From positions 1 through 64,000 of the forward strand of contig JBBHKE010003003.1 in the NCBI GenBank assembly GCA_037447655.1: a DNA stretch of 64,000 nucleotides, in the 5' to 3' direction. A program made the translations under genes and the position numbers. The stretch comes from Zygnema cylindricum (lineage: Eukaryota; Streptophyta; Zygnematophyceae; Zygnematales; Zygnemataceae). Shown one piece after another: positions 24,409 to 33,832 of this stretch (positions are counted from its first letter, which is position 1; each line of letters starts with the position of its first letter). Below the pieces are notes generated by a model. The model was not told the origin of the DNA, did not search any database, and saw nothing but the letters and a program-made list of their open reading frames with translations.

Positions 24409-25454
24409 AAGTTCTCAGAATGGACATCTTCCAAGAAGCTTTTAGGATAACCCTGACACCTTTGTGTTTCAGCAAGAACAAGTGCCACCCCGGCAGACAA
24501 AAACTTTGACCAACTTCACCCTTGTGAAGGCAAGACTCCCTTGAGTCGTTAGCAAAAAGAATCTATGAATTTGCTCCCTTGAGCAGTAAGTTATGGAGGG
24601 TCAAAGTTGACCTTTTGTACAGAAGCTCTCTAGGAGAGAGGGTTCTATCTACTAATTTTTCTAAGTCCTATCTCACTCACAGACTCTATCTAGTGATACA
24701 CACAGCTAATCATATTACACTTCTGTACACAAAAGTACAGTTGCTAGTGTACTTTCTGTACGGACATTGTACGACATGCCCTAAAGGTTGACACGTGGTA
24801 TATTCGGATTTGCTCCCTTAATCCTCGGAGATGCCGTGATCCAATGTTATTCTGCCACGTGTCATTCGATGTGGCGATGACCAAAAACAACCAAAATCCT
24901 CTTTCGCGATCTCGGCATTCATTCCGGCCGTCCGATTAAATGCACATTTAATTGTAGCCGTAATAAATACCTGCGCGGTATTCGTTTCGCTATTTAAACA
25001 AATGCGCGGTACATGTTTCTTGTCCGTACCTTGATTCGTACTTTTACATTCCTAGATCTATGTATCCCGTAAAGAGTTTCAGTTAAATGAATTATCATAC
25101 GTGGTAATGTTTAATTAAATATCAAACCATATACTATGTATCACTAATTCTAGACTTAACCGATAAGGCTACCGGCTACTGGTTGCTCATCGTCCGGCAG
25201 GTACCAGGATCAAATCCTGGAAATAACATAAATCCCTTTAGTAAATAAACCCCTAACGGTAAATAAACTAATATATTTCCCGTAAACCTCTGGAGAGCCT
25301 AGGTAGCCATGGCTCTAGCTTCCTCTCCAATTTCTCAGTAACTGTGACATGTTTGAGAGTGGGAGAGAGAAGTTAGAGATAGACTGCCTCGGTATCTTTC
25401 TATATTTCTATTTAGACCTAGAAAATACTTAAAAACGGACCATTAATTTCTACA
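24389..25454 (-). repeat. Element D 5' LTR
   Basis: It runs from TGAAACTCTGAG to AATTTCTACA on the + strand (1066 bp). It contains the start-codon hairpin (24393-24421), the GGTCAAAGTTGACC inverted pair near 24599, a GTAC cluster near 24735-24775, GCCACGTGTC at 24854-24863 and an antisense tRNA-like module at about 25150-25222 (B-box-like GGATCAAATCC at 25207-25217). Confidence 0.9.
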
Positions 25455-25692
25455 TAGGACAAAGCTAACGACTACAGGCAGATTGACAAACAACAGGTGT
25501 AATGATCAAATTGTGGGTCCGTCAATTTTTTTTTTTGGTTAATCTACCCTGTCTCTTTAGTTTGCAAACGCATCCATGACTCCAGCTTTTTATCTAGCCT
25601 AAAGTGACTACAACAAGTGTGGGGGCTTGGAGAAGGGAATTAGAGGCACAATGCCTCTTCTCTTTTCTATCCTAAATACATAAATTTCAACA
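25455..25692 (-). repeat. NA1 3' LTR, second part
   Basis: The NA1 LTR resumes here after the D insertion (TAGGA repeated) and ends TTTCAACA at 25692. The NA1 purine tract (CTAGAAAATAAAGGGAT on the minus strand) follows at 25693-25709. The CTACAACAAGTGTGGGGGCTTGGAG block is shared with the 5' LTR near 34790. Confidence 0.8.
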
Positions 25693-26236
25693 ATCCCTTT
25701 ATTTTCTAGTCTATTTTATTTTCAACTCACACTTAATAGCACACACAAAAAAAAAACGTAAACAAACACCATTTTTTATCTTTTCTTTTTCTTTTCCTTT
25801 CATAACACTCTAAGAAAATACCTTCATATTTGAAACAGTGTATAAGATGAACCGAAATAATAATTACCTCACACTTTTTATTTTGCATGCCATTTTTCAT
25901 AAATCCGGGCTTTTGGAGCAAAGATTTTATCCACCTCATCACTTTTTTATCCGAGCAAAATCCAGATTCCCACTTGTAGTTCAAACAGCCAGCCTTATCT
26001 CCAACCTGCAACACATACCCAGATGTGAACCCTTTTACAGGCACACCTGCATAAATGACATCATTCCCATTAGTGATGTCAAATCCATTACCCCCCAAAT
26101 TTATCCTTATATCAAGATTCCCCACTAAGTTCCTCATAAAATCGACATCTTCCGTACTCCTGTATTTTTCCATGATAATTACCCCATTTTCAGAACTTCC
26201 TTCACTCTCTCCCATATAATATTTTCCACTATCACT
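25693..26236 (-). pseudogene. NA1 C-terminal coding part (RNase H remnant)
   Basis: Minus-strand frame with GFDITNGNDVIYAGVPVKG, SGYVLQVGDKAGC, MRWIKSLLQKPGFMKNGM and CEVIIISVHLIHC. These align block by block with copia RNase H (DITTWSDA..., GYVLQIGSGACC, LMWVKSLLEELGFMKSG, FCDNQ) but have lost most catalytic positions. The same shrunken form occurs in NA2 at 58080-58340. The coding continues at 32454 on the other side of element E, which inserted at TCACT. Confidence 0.82.
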
Positions 26237-27127
26237 TGAAATTTTGTGGTCTCCATTGACCCACAGAATGAGCAGCCTATGTAAAGCCTCCAGGATAATA
26301 TTTTCTCCTTCTACTTTCCCGCTGAATAAGCGCCGCCCAGGCACACAAATATTCTGACCACTCTCACCCTTGTGAGAACAAGACTCCCCTGAGTCAAACG
26401 CAAAAAGAATCACTGAATTTGCTCACCTGAGCAGTAAGTTATGGCTGGTCAAAGATGACCTTTATAGTTACAAGCTCTCTTAGAGAGAGAGGTACCTAAA
26501 TATTACTAAGTCTCGGTCTGCCTACTCACGACTACCTACTATTAAACCCTAGTCCAATAGGAACACTACAAAGTACAAGAAGGTACAATGGGCGATGTAC
26601 TTATTGTACAACTATTGTACGACAAGGTCTACAAGGTGACCCCTGTCATATCGGAAGCCATGGTTCCTCCTCCCATCTTCTCCGGTATCAAATAATGTGG
26701 CGCCACGTGGCACCGCGTGATGTTATATCCGTATGCCGCCGAAAAGCTCACTTCGCGTGGCGGCTATAATGCCGGCCGTCCGATCAAAACATATTTTACA
26801 CGGTTCAGATTCGCGTACATGCAGAAATTGCTCATTTTGGTTAGTCTGTTGTTAATTAGCTGTTTCGTAAATGTTTATGTATTTATGAAACCCGTCACGT
26901 GTATCGTTTCGTAACGCCTTAATGGTTAAGGCGATAGGCTATAAAGAATCTTAAGGTCATAGGTTCAAATTTAGTCCTAGGCACCATTTTAGCCGAAATA
27001 CCCTTAACTGCAAAAACTGCCACTTTCTAAATATGGCGGCAGCCATGGCGCGCCTTTGATCCTTACTCTCTTTCTTTAAAACAAAACTAAAATAGGGAAG
27101 TGAACTATTAATTACCTCTTTTCAACA
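26237..27127 (-). repeat. Element E 3' LTR
   Basis: It runs from TGAAATTTTGTGG to CTTTTCAACA on the + strand. It has the same layout as the 5' LTR, including the tRNA-like module (26911-26985), GCCACGTGGC near 26704 and a GTAC cluster near 26573-26622. The hairpin stem here has one mismatch relative to the 5' copy (ATTTTGTGG). Confidence 0.95.
26911..26985 (+). other. tRNA-like module inside element E 3' LTR
   Basis: On the strand opposite to the element the sequence has an A-box-like TTAATGGTTAAGGCG (26919-26933) and a B-box-like GGTTCAAATTT (26962-26972) at tRNA-like spacing. A TAGGCACC-like tail follows. It does not fold cleanly enough to call a functional tRNA. The same module is at 32232-32306 in the 5' LTR and, in diverged form, in the LTRs of most other copia elements here. 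Confidence 0.6.
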
Positions 27128-27140
27128 CTTCTCTTAATTC
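27128..27140 (-). other. Element E polypurine tract
   Basis: On the minus strand AATTAAGAGAAG directly precedes the 3' LTR start TGTTGAAA. This is the expected plus-strand priming site. It follows the coding stop at 27141-27143. Confidence 0.75.
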
Positions 27141-30100
27141 CTAGTCACTTTTCAATTTTAATCCACAATTTTCTCTGCAATAAATCTACTTAGGGGAAGG
27201 CACTGCTTTTGTCATCATTTCTGCAATCATTTCTCTATCAGTTTTATGAACCAGTTTAATAATTTTATTTTCTACCTTCTCTTTGACAAAGCTTAGTCTA
27301 ATATCCATATGCTTAGCTTTGAAGTGATGTTTCGGATTAGCTGCAATCGAGATAGCAGCTTGATTATCACAAAAAACATTTTGAGTTCCAGACTTCATGA
27401 ACCCAAGTTCTTCAAGAAGAGATTTAACCCACATTAATTCTTTGGTGGCAGCACAGGAAGCCATGTATTCAGCCTCCATAGTGGACTGAGCAACTACTTT
27501 TTGTTGCTTGCTACTCCAACAACATGCACCGGATCCAATTTGCAACACATATCCAGTTGTACACCTCCTCAAAGGCACATCTCGATAAGTGGCATCACTC
27601 CAAGTGGTGATGTCAGTGTGCTCCCCTCCCAAATGCAACCATAATTCCCTTGTCCCCACCAGATACCTCATCACCCTTTTGGCAGCCTCCCAATCTCTCT
27701 TTCTTGGTTCATTTAGATTTCTACTAAGGACACCTACAGCTGCAGCTATATCCGGACGGGTACAGTTCATAAAATAAATTAAATTGCCTAGAATCTGCCG
27801 ATAAGGGATATTTTCCATAAATTTTCTTTGTATCTCGTCCATCTCATCATTAATGATGAATATTCCTCCCTCTTCACTCCCCTCATCCACTTTCTTCAAA
27901 TCCATGGGAGTAGTACATCCGTTTGCTTTCTCCATTTGAAATTTTTCCAGCATATTACCGATTGCTTCTTTTTGAGTGAGTCTTATAATTCTATTCCCTC
28001 TATCTCTCTCCATTTAAATTCCCAAAATGTACTTTGCTTCGCCAAGATCTTTCATATCAAAACTGCTTCTAAGATCCCGTTTTAGTTTGTTAATTTTATC
28101 TAAGGACTTGCTTAAGACCAACAAATCATCCTCATAAATAGCAATAAATATCACTCCATTCTCATCCTCAAATAAATATATAGAGTGATCTGAACTAATT
28201 CTGATATACCCCAAACCGGTCAAAAATTTGTCGAGCTTTATATTCCACTGTCGCGGGGCTTGCTTAAGCCCATAGAGTGATTTTATCAGTTTGCAAACTT
28301 TGTTTTCTTCCCCACTTTCAACGAATCCTTCCGGTTGCCTCATGTAAATTTCTTCTTCCAACTCTCCGTGCAAAAAGGCAGTTTTAATATCCATCTGGTG
28401 GATTTCCATATCCTCCGCTGCGGCTATACTTAAAAGGATTCTAACAGAAGGAAATCTGACTACAGGTGCAAAGGTTTCTTCGTAGTCTATCCCCTCTTTT
28501 TGTGTATAACCTTTTGCAACTAACCTAGCTTTGTACCTCTCAATGGTATTATCCGGGTTTAATTTAAGTTTAAACACCCACTTACATCCGATCGGTTTTC
28601 GGTCCGGTGGACAATCTACCAACTCCCATGTATTCGCTTCCATGATAGAGGCCATTTCTTCATTTACAGATGTGATCCACCGGCTACTTTCTGGAGTGTT
28701 TATGGCCTCTAAGTATGTTTGAGGTTCATCTGGGTGAGACATCTTTGTGAGTTGGTTATTTACTTGTCTTTCTTGAAGTCGTTTACTACTTCTTCTTCCC
28801 CCTTCAAAATCGGACGCCGGTATGGAAGGCATCCTTGGGTTTCGTTTTGGGAAATTTTCAGCTTCCCTATCTTCCAATTCTCGTGTCTCATCAAGTTCCT
28901 TATCGGTTTCCACTTCGTATTGTTGCGTTGCCTCGGATGTTGTCCTTTCCTCCTTCTCCTTTGGTAGATTTGCAGATTTTTCTTTTTCTCCCTCTTCCTT
29001 CTCTTCATTTTCAAAGTCAAAGTCAGAAAACTGATCCGTTTCAAATCTGATTTTGACTTCCTTATTATATTTGAATGGATCAATGGACTTCTCTTCATTC
29101 ATCACCACTATGTGTTTTACCAAAATTATATCTCTCTTTTTCAAGTCATACACTCGGTATCCTTTTGTGCTCTCATCATATCCTACAAGATATCCCGGTT
29201 TCCCTCTTCCCTCTAACTTCCATTTAGTCTTATCGGAATCCAAACTGTAGACTTGACTTCCGAACACTCTCAAACTAGACAAATCAGGCTTTCTTCCTGT
29301 CCACCTCTCATACGGAGTTTCCTCCTTATTTGCTCAAGTTAGGACTCTATTTTTAATGAAATTAGCAAAGTTCATAGACCCAGCCCAAAACTGCAGCCCT
29401 ATCCTCTTGTCACTTAACATACTTCTGGACATATCTCCTAAAGTTCTATTCACTCTTTCTGCTACTCCATTTTGTTCCGGATTATAGGGAACAGTTTTCT
29501 CATGATGAATTCCTTCTTCTTTAAGATATTCTTCAAAATCCCTTGAGGTGTATTCTTTCCCATTATCACTTGTTATCTTTTTTATTGAGGCTTCATGTAG
29601 CTTTTCACTCCATACTTTATACTCTTTGAAACATCTTAATACCTCTGACTTATGTCTGAGAAAATATACCTTCGTGTATCTAGACCAATCATCTGTGATA
29701 GTTAACATCTATCTTTTCCCCCCATCTGAGGCATACCTAGCAGGTCCCCAAACATCACAATGAACTAGATCTAATACTTTCTCTCTCCTAAATGTGGTTG
29801 CCTTTGGAAATGGAATTCTATGAATCTTCCCTTGGGCACATCCACTACAATCATCAAAGGTCTCATCATCTTCAAAAGTAATACCCTCCACTATTCTATT
29901 TTTCTTCATTTTCTTTAATCTATCTAGATGCATATGCCCCAACCTTTTATGCCAAAGCATCATCTCACTTGCACACGAGTAGAGAACACTCTTTTCATTG
30001 CAAAGTACAATTCTGAACATTCCTTGACTGCCCTTCTCAGCTATGAAATAAACCTCATTATTAAAGCTTGCTGTGAAGATTCCTTTCCTAGTTCCTGTTT

Positions 30101-31577
30101 CAAACTCCTTTTCATCTAGGACAGTTGTTGAGACTAGGTTCTTGCTAAGTTGTGGAATGTAAAGAACGTCTGAGAGTGTTACAATAGAGGCCTTTCCATC
30201 AACTAGAACCTTCAAGTCAACAGTTCCAACAAGACTTGTGGTTTCTACTCTACCATCTCCGTACTCTATCTCAACTGTTGGGATCTTTCGCAGTTTAGTG
30301 AACCACCGCTTATTTTTGCACATATGCATTGAAGCCCCTGAGTCTATGATCCACCCATCCTCGGGTGGATCCCTCTTACCTCCGAAAGCACACTTTTGTC
30401 TCCGTGGAATGTCGACATGCTTTTCAGTGTTTTTCGGATTAAGGAGAAGCTCCTCAAGCTCCTCTTCAGGTTCAGTTTTTCCTTCCACTTCCTCATCAAG
30501 AACTTGAGTCAGGAAAGCCTTTTTCTTTCCTCCGTCCTTTGAGGTTCCTTGACCATCTTTCAGTCGAAGATCTGCAAGTCTGACACAATCTGCCATATAG
30601 TGTCCCGGTTTCTTGCAGAAGTGACATAATCCTCCTCGAGAAGTTCCTCTCCCCTGTCTATCAAATCTGCCACCTCCTTGTCCTCTTCCACCAAAGTTTC
30701 GATAAGGATCTTTCCCTCTCTCCTCATCACGCTTCCGCCAATCAGCTCCTGCAGACAATGCTTGAACACTTGGACTCCCTCTCTTAAGCTCTATGGTGCT
30801 TTCTTTCACTAAAATCATTCCCACAGTGTCATCCCAATTCCAATTGCTATCTCCTATGTCCTGCAATCGGTTAATGATATTCTCATACTCTTCAGGTAGT
30901 TTCATCATTAATGTGTTCAGTTTTTGTCTCTCAGACCATGAGTTACCTGCACTCTCTAACTCTCCAAACAATGCTCCTAAATCATTGCAATAATTATCCA
31001 TACTTCCTCCCTTATAAGTATAAGTTGCAATCTTATTTTTGGCCAACTGTTGTTGCTGCAATGATCCACTCTTATATTTGTTAACTAGTGATATCCAAAT
31101 CTGAGATGAAGATTTGACATGCATAAGAGGAATGGCAATGCCCTTTGCTACACTTTTAAGAATTAAGAGCTTAGCAACCTTGTCTTTGTAGTTCCACTTT
31201 TCATACTCTGATCTTTCGGTCTGAACCGTTGTCGTTGTTGCTGGTGGTGTTGCTGCCCGTATCGCCTTCGGCAATGGTGTTACTTGAGTTGCAACTCCTT
31301 CTTTTTCTCCTTCCATGACAATCTCTTCTCCTTCCTCATCTTCATCATCGGTGATGGTGGTAGCTGTTCTACCAACTGTAGAGGCGGAGGTGCCAGAAAA
31401 ACGTGTCCCTCCAAACCTAGGTGGAGGTGGGCATCGAATTTGTCTAGACACTATGCCCCATAAATGCTTCTCAAATAGTTCTCCCTCCATCATCATTTCC
31501 CAATAAAGAAAGTCTGATCCATCAAATATGGGCACCCTAGAGGGTGGGCCCATAACCTGAAATTCTGTGGTCTCCAT
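27141..31577 (-). pseudogene. Element E gag-pol polyprotein with four nonsense codons
   Basis: Begins METTEFQVMGPPSRVPIF at ATG 31577, 20 nt inside the LTR. Gag is followed by the zinc knuckle CHFCKKPGHYMADC (about 30590-30633), an acidic linker, protease DSGASMHM (DSGA at 30332-30343), and integrase with HKRLGHMH/CSGCAQGK zinc domain and SDNGKEY and PEQNGVAER core motifs. RT has the box YEDD instead of YVDD (28125-28136), and RNase H has TTWSDA, STMEAEYMASC and FCDNQ. All domains are in one frame. In-frame stops are TAG 29709-29711, TGA 29334-29336, TAA 28014-28016 and TAG 27186-27188. A typical copia element makes one polyprotein processed by its own protease. Here the intact Gag-protease-integrase start (622 codons) could still be made, but not RT. 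Confidence 0.94.
31543..31557 (-). other. Element E primer binding site (half-tRNA iMet type)
   Basis: On the minus strand GGTTATGGGCCCACC immediately follows the LTR end (31558). It is perfectly complementary to the anticodon arm of plant initiator tRNA-Met. If paired, the primer 3' end would fall at about nucleotide 39 of the tRNA, as in Drosophila copia. The gag frame reads through it as VMGPP. Confidence 0.88.
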
Positions 31578-31590
31578 TGACCCACAGAAT
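31562..31590 (-). promoter_or_regulatory. U5 hairpin with the gag start codon in its loop (element E)
   Basis: A perfect 9 bp stem (ATTCTGTGG 31562-31570 with CCACAGAAT 31582-31590) encloses an 11 nt loop holding the gag ATG (31575-31577). The primer site begins 4 nt beyond the stem. Equivalent hairpins with a different stem sequence (ACTCTGAG/CTCAGAGT) occur at the LTR ends of D (22198-22226 and, with one wobble pair, 24393-24421), NA2 (56479-56507, 59587-59615) and F (48499-48527; 41690-41718 with one wobble). The family differences at two stem positions keep pairing. Confidence 0.75.
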
Positions 31591-31780
31591 GAGCAGCCTA
31601 TGTAATGCCTCTAGTATAATATTTTCCCCTTCTACTTTCCCGCTGAATAAGCGCCGCCCAGGAACACAAATATTCTGACCACTCTCACCCTTGTGAGGAC
31701 AAGACTCCCCCGAGTCAAACGCAAAAAGAATCACTGAATTTGCTCACCCGAGCAGTAAGTTATGGCTGGTCAAAGATGAC

Positions 31781-31942
31781 CTTTATAGTTACAAGCTCTC
31801 TTAGAGAGAGAGGTACCTAAATATTACTAAGTCTCGGTCTGCCTACTCACGACTACCTACTATTAAACCCTAGTCCAATAGGAACACTATAAAGTACAAG
31901 AAGGTACAATGGGCGATGTACTTATTGTACAACTATTGTACG
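31781..31942 (-). promoter_or_regulatory. Element E core promoter: TATA box and GTAC cluster
   Basis: TATAAAG on the minus strand (31781-31787) lies about 110-160 bp downstream of five GTAC motifs within 50 bp (31893-31942). A G-box lies further up at 32023-32032. Transcription would start near the CATAACTTACTGCTC block about 30 bp after the TATA box. GTAC is the core bound by plant SBP-box factors and CACGTG that bound by bZIP/bHLH factors. Binding here is inference. Confidence 0.55.
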
Positions 31943-32231
31943 ACAAGGTCTACAAGGTGACCCCTGTCATAGCGGAAGCCATGGTTCCTCCTCCCATCTT
32001 CTCCGGTATCAAATAATGTGGCGCCACGTGGCACCGCGTGATGCTATATCCGTATGCCGCCGAAAAGCTCACTTCGCGTGGCGGCTATAATGCCGGCCGT
32101 CCGATCAAAACATATTTTACACGGTTCAGATTCGCGTACATGCAGAAATTGCTCATTTTGGTTAGTCTGTTGTTAATTAGCTGTTTCGTAAATGTTTATG
32201 TATTTATGAAACCCGTCACGTGTATCGTTTC

Positions 32232-32306
32232 GTAACGCCTTAATGGTTAAGGCGTTAGGCTATAAAGAATCTTAAGGTCATAGGTTCAAATTTAGTCCTA
32301 GGCACC
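32232..32306 (+). other. tRNA-like module inside element E 5' LTR
   Basis: This second copy of the antisense module has TTAATGGTTAAGGCG and a B-box-like GGTTCAAATTT at 32283-32293. It differs from the 3' LTR copy by a single A/T change in the GGCG-TAGGC segment. It lies upstream of the element's G-box and TATA box, pointing away from gag. Confidence 0.6.
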
Positions 32307-32453
32307 ATTTTAGCCGAAATACCCTTAACTGCAAAAGCTGCCACTTTCTAAATATGGCGGCAGCCACGGCGCGCCTTTGATCCTTACTCTCTTTCTTTAA
32401 AACAAAACTAAAATAGGGAAGTGAACTATTAATTACCTCTTTTCAACATCACT

Positions 32454-33832
32454 TTCTATTTTGGTTCCCAAAAAAATTTTCTCCTCCCCTAAACCTTTCA
32501 TTAAATATTCCTCTTCTCCTCCATCCTTTGGAGCCCCCTCTAGATTTACTTCTCCCCTTTCCATGGAATTTGTTGAAGTCTCCTCTTTCGACCAATTTTC
32601 TTTCTCCAAAATATGTATGAAAAAATCCTCATTATTTTTAACTTCTTCAAGTACCTCCTTTCTCTTTGCCTCTTTTATACCTCCAAAAGCACACTGTTGC
32701 GTTCGTGGAATTTTTGTGTGCTCTTCTCTCTTCCCCATACTACTGATGTGGAGAAGCTCTGAAATATCTTCATCCTGTTTCTCCTCTTCCCCTTCTTCCT
32801 CCTCATTCACATTCCAACTTGTAATATGTTCTTAAAAAGGACATTCCGCCATATAGTACTCCGGTTCCCTACAAAAAAAGCAAACCCCTCCTTTCGAAGC
32901 TCTCCTTTCTTTTCATCTTCCTCTCTTTCCATTGAAGTTTCGATAAGGCTTATCTTTATCTTTCTTCTTCTCATCACGCTTCAACCATTCACCATCATTC
33001 CTTTCATCACGCTTCCGCCTGTCACCACCGGCTATCAGTGCATTCACCTTGTCACTTCCCTTTCGAAGCTCCAAAGTGCTTTCCCTCACAAGAATCATCC
33101 CTATGGTAATGTTCTAAGTCCATGAAGAGCAATCAATTTTTTGTATAGGGTTAATGATGTTTTCATACTCATCTGAAAGTTTCATGATTAGTGTGTCAAT
33201 TTTCATCTCCTCGGATTCTACATATCTCACACTAGCAAGCTCAACATATAACGCACCAATATCATTGCAAAACTTAATCATGCTACCGCCTTTACAAACA
33301 TAGGCTTTTTATTTCCTGTTTTACTAATTGCTGCCTTTGTATAGTCTTACACTTTTAATTTGAATTAGTGTATCCCAATTTTTTGAATACTTGGTTAGGT
33401 TTATAAGAGTGATAGCTAAGGACTTAGACACGTTTCTAAATATGAGATTTTTTGCTATAATGTTTTCATACTCCCAAATTTTATCGTCATTTTTTTCAAT
33501 TTTTGGTTTAGTTATAACCCCTACAAATGGAATTGTAGTCGAGAGCTTAGCTCCCCTCACCAAACGTGTTCCTTTACCCTTTCCCTTTTTCCCTCTTCCA
33601 TGGCAATAATTTTCCTTTCACCTTCCATTGCATTTCAACTCCGTTTGGTTTCCTGGGAAGCCGAGATGAATCTCCATAGTGAGTCTCACCGAAGCCTGGT
33701 GGTAGACACCTCACTTATCCCGAAACAATTCCCCATAGGTGTTTTTCGAAAAGCAATCCCTCCATCGTAAATTCCCACTTAGTGAAGTCTAGCCCATCAA
33801 ACATAGGCACCCTAGATTGTGGGCCCATAATT
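32454..33832 (-). pseudogene. NA1 Gag part and primer site
   Basis: Read on the minus strand from 33832, the eroded primer site (about 33818-33832) is followed by Gag with open stretches 33324-33563, 32913-33098 and 32454-32810. The zinc knuckle reads CFFCREPEYYMAEC, so its His ligand is replaced by Tyr (near 32845-32885). An acidic NEEEEGEEEKQDED stretch, PRTQQCAFGG and then MKGLGEEKIFLGTKIES follow. The last part matches the RT/RNase H boundary MKDLGEAKYILGIQ of intact elements. Protease, integrase and nearly all RT are absent. Several frame breaks are present. Confidence 0.82.

Larger units (their letters stand above)
16787..25454 (-). mobile_element. Element D: composite copia element with duplicated gag-PR-INT unit
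   Basis: The outer LTRs are 16787-17846 and 24389-25454, with the perfect target duplication TAGGA at 16782-16786 and 25455-25459, so the whole 8.7 kb entered as one insertion. In element orientation it reads: 5' LTR, primer site, gag, protease, half an integrase, then a 79 bp stub of LTR end, a second primer site, gag, protease, integrase, RT, RNase H, 3' LTR. The two units are about 2.2 kb each and diverged from each other by roughly a tenth by eye. The LTRs differ by about 6%. It is dead (stops, shifts, RT box YVDH). Confidence 0.92.
26237..32448 (-). mobile_element. Element E: youngest full-length Ty1/copia element, TSD TCACT
   Basis: Two 891 bp LTRs (26237-27127 and 31558-32448) differ at roughly 15 positions by eye. 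The target duplication TCACT is perfect (26232-26236 and 32449-32453). It has an intact 15 nt primer site, a purine tract, and one continuous coding frame of 1479 codons interrupted by only four in-frame stops and no frameshift. It inserted into the coding region of NA1. It is the best template in the window for the family's original structure. Confidence 0.96.
31558..32448 (-). repeat. Element E 5' LTR
   Basis: In element orientation it contains an antisense tRNA-like module (32232-32306), a G-box palindrome GCCACGTGGC (32023-32032), a GTAC cluster (31893-31942), a TATA box (31781-31787), a leader of about 180-200 nt without any ATG, and the start-codon hairpin (31562-31590). Confidence 0.95.

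Noticed and set aside
26911-26985. A genuine tRNA gene in the LTR
   Set aside because: A- and B-box-like blocks are present but no clean acceptor or anticodon stem pairs along the length, and the copies diverge freely. I call it tRNA-like only.
27186-29711. Programmed stop readthrough as the explanation of the four in-frame stops in element E
   Set aside because: The stops are at four different domain positions with different codons. Relatives have sense codons there, so point mutation is simpler.
31543-31557. GGGCCCATAACC as part of an initiator tRNA gene
   Set aside because: Only the anticodon-arm complement is present; the rest of a tRNA is absent, and it lies at the LTR edge as a primer site.
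31537-31734. 65-codon frame upstream of and overlapping gag in element E, a possible uORF
   Set aside because: It begins with GTG, not ATG. The leader contains no ATG before the gag start, so no ordinary uORF is supported.
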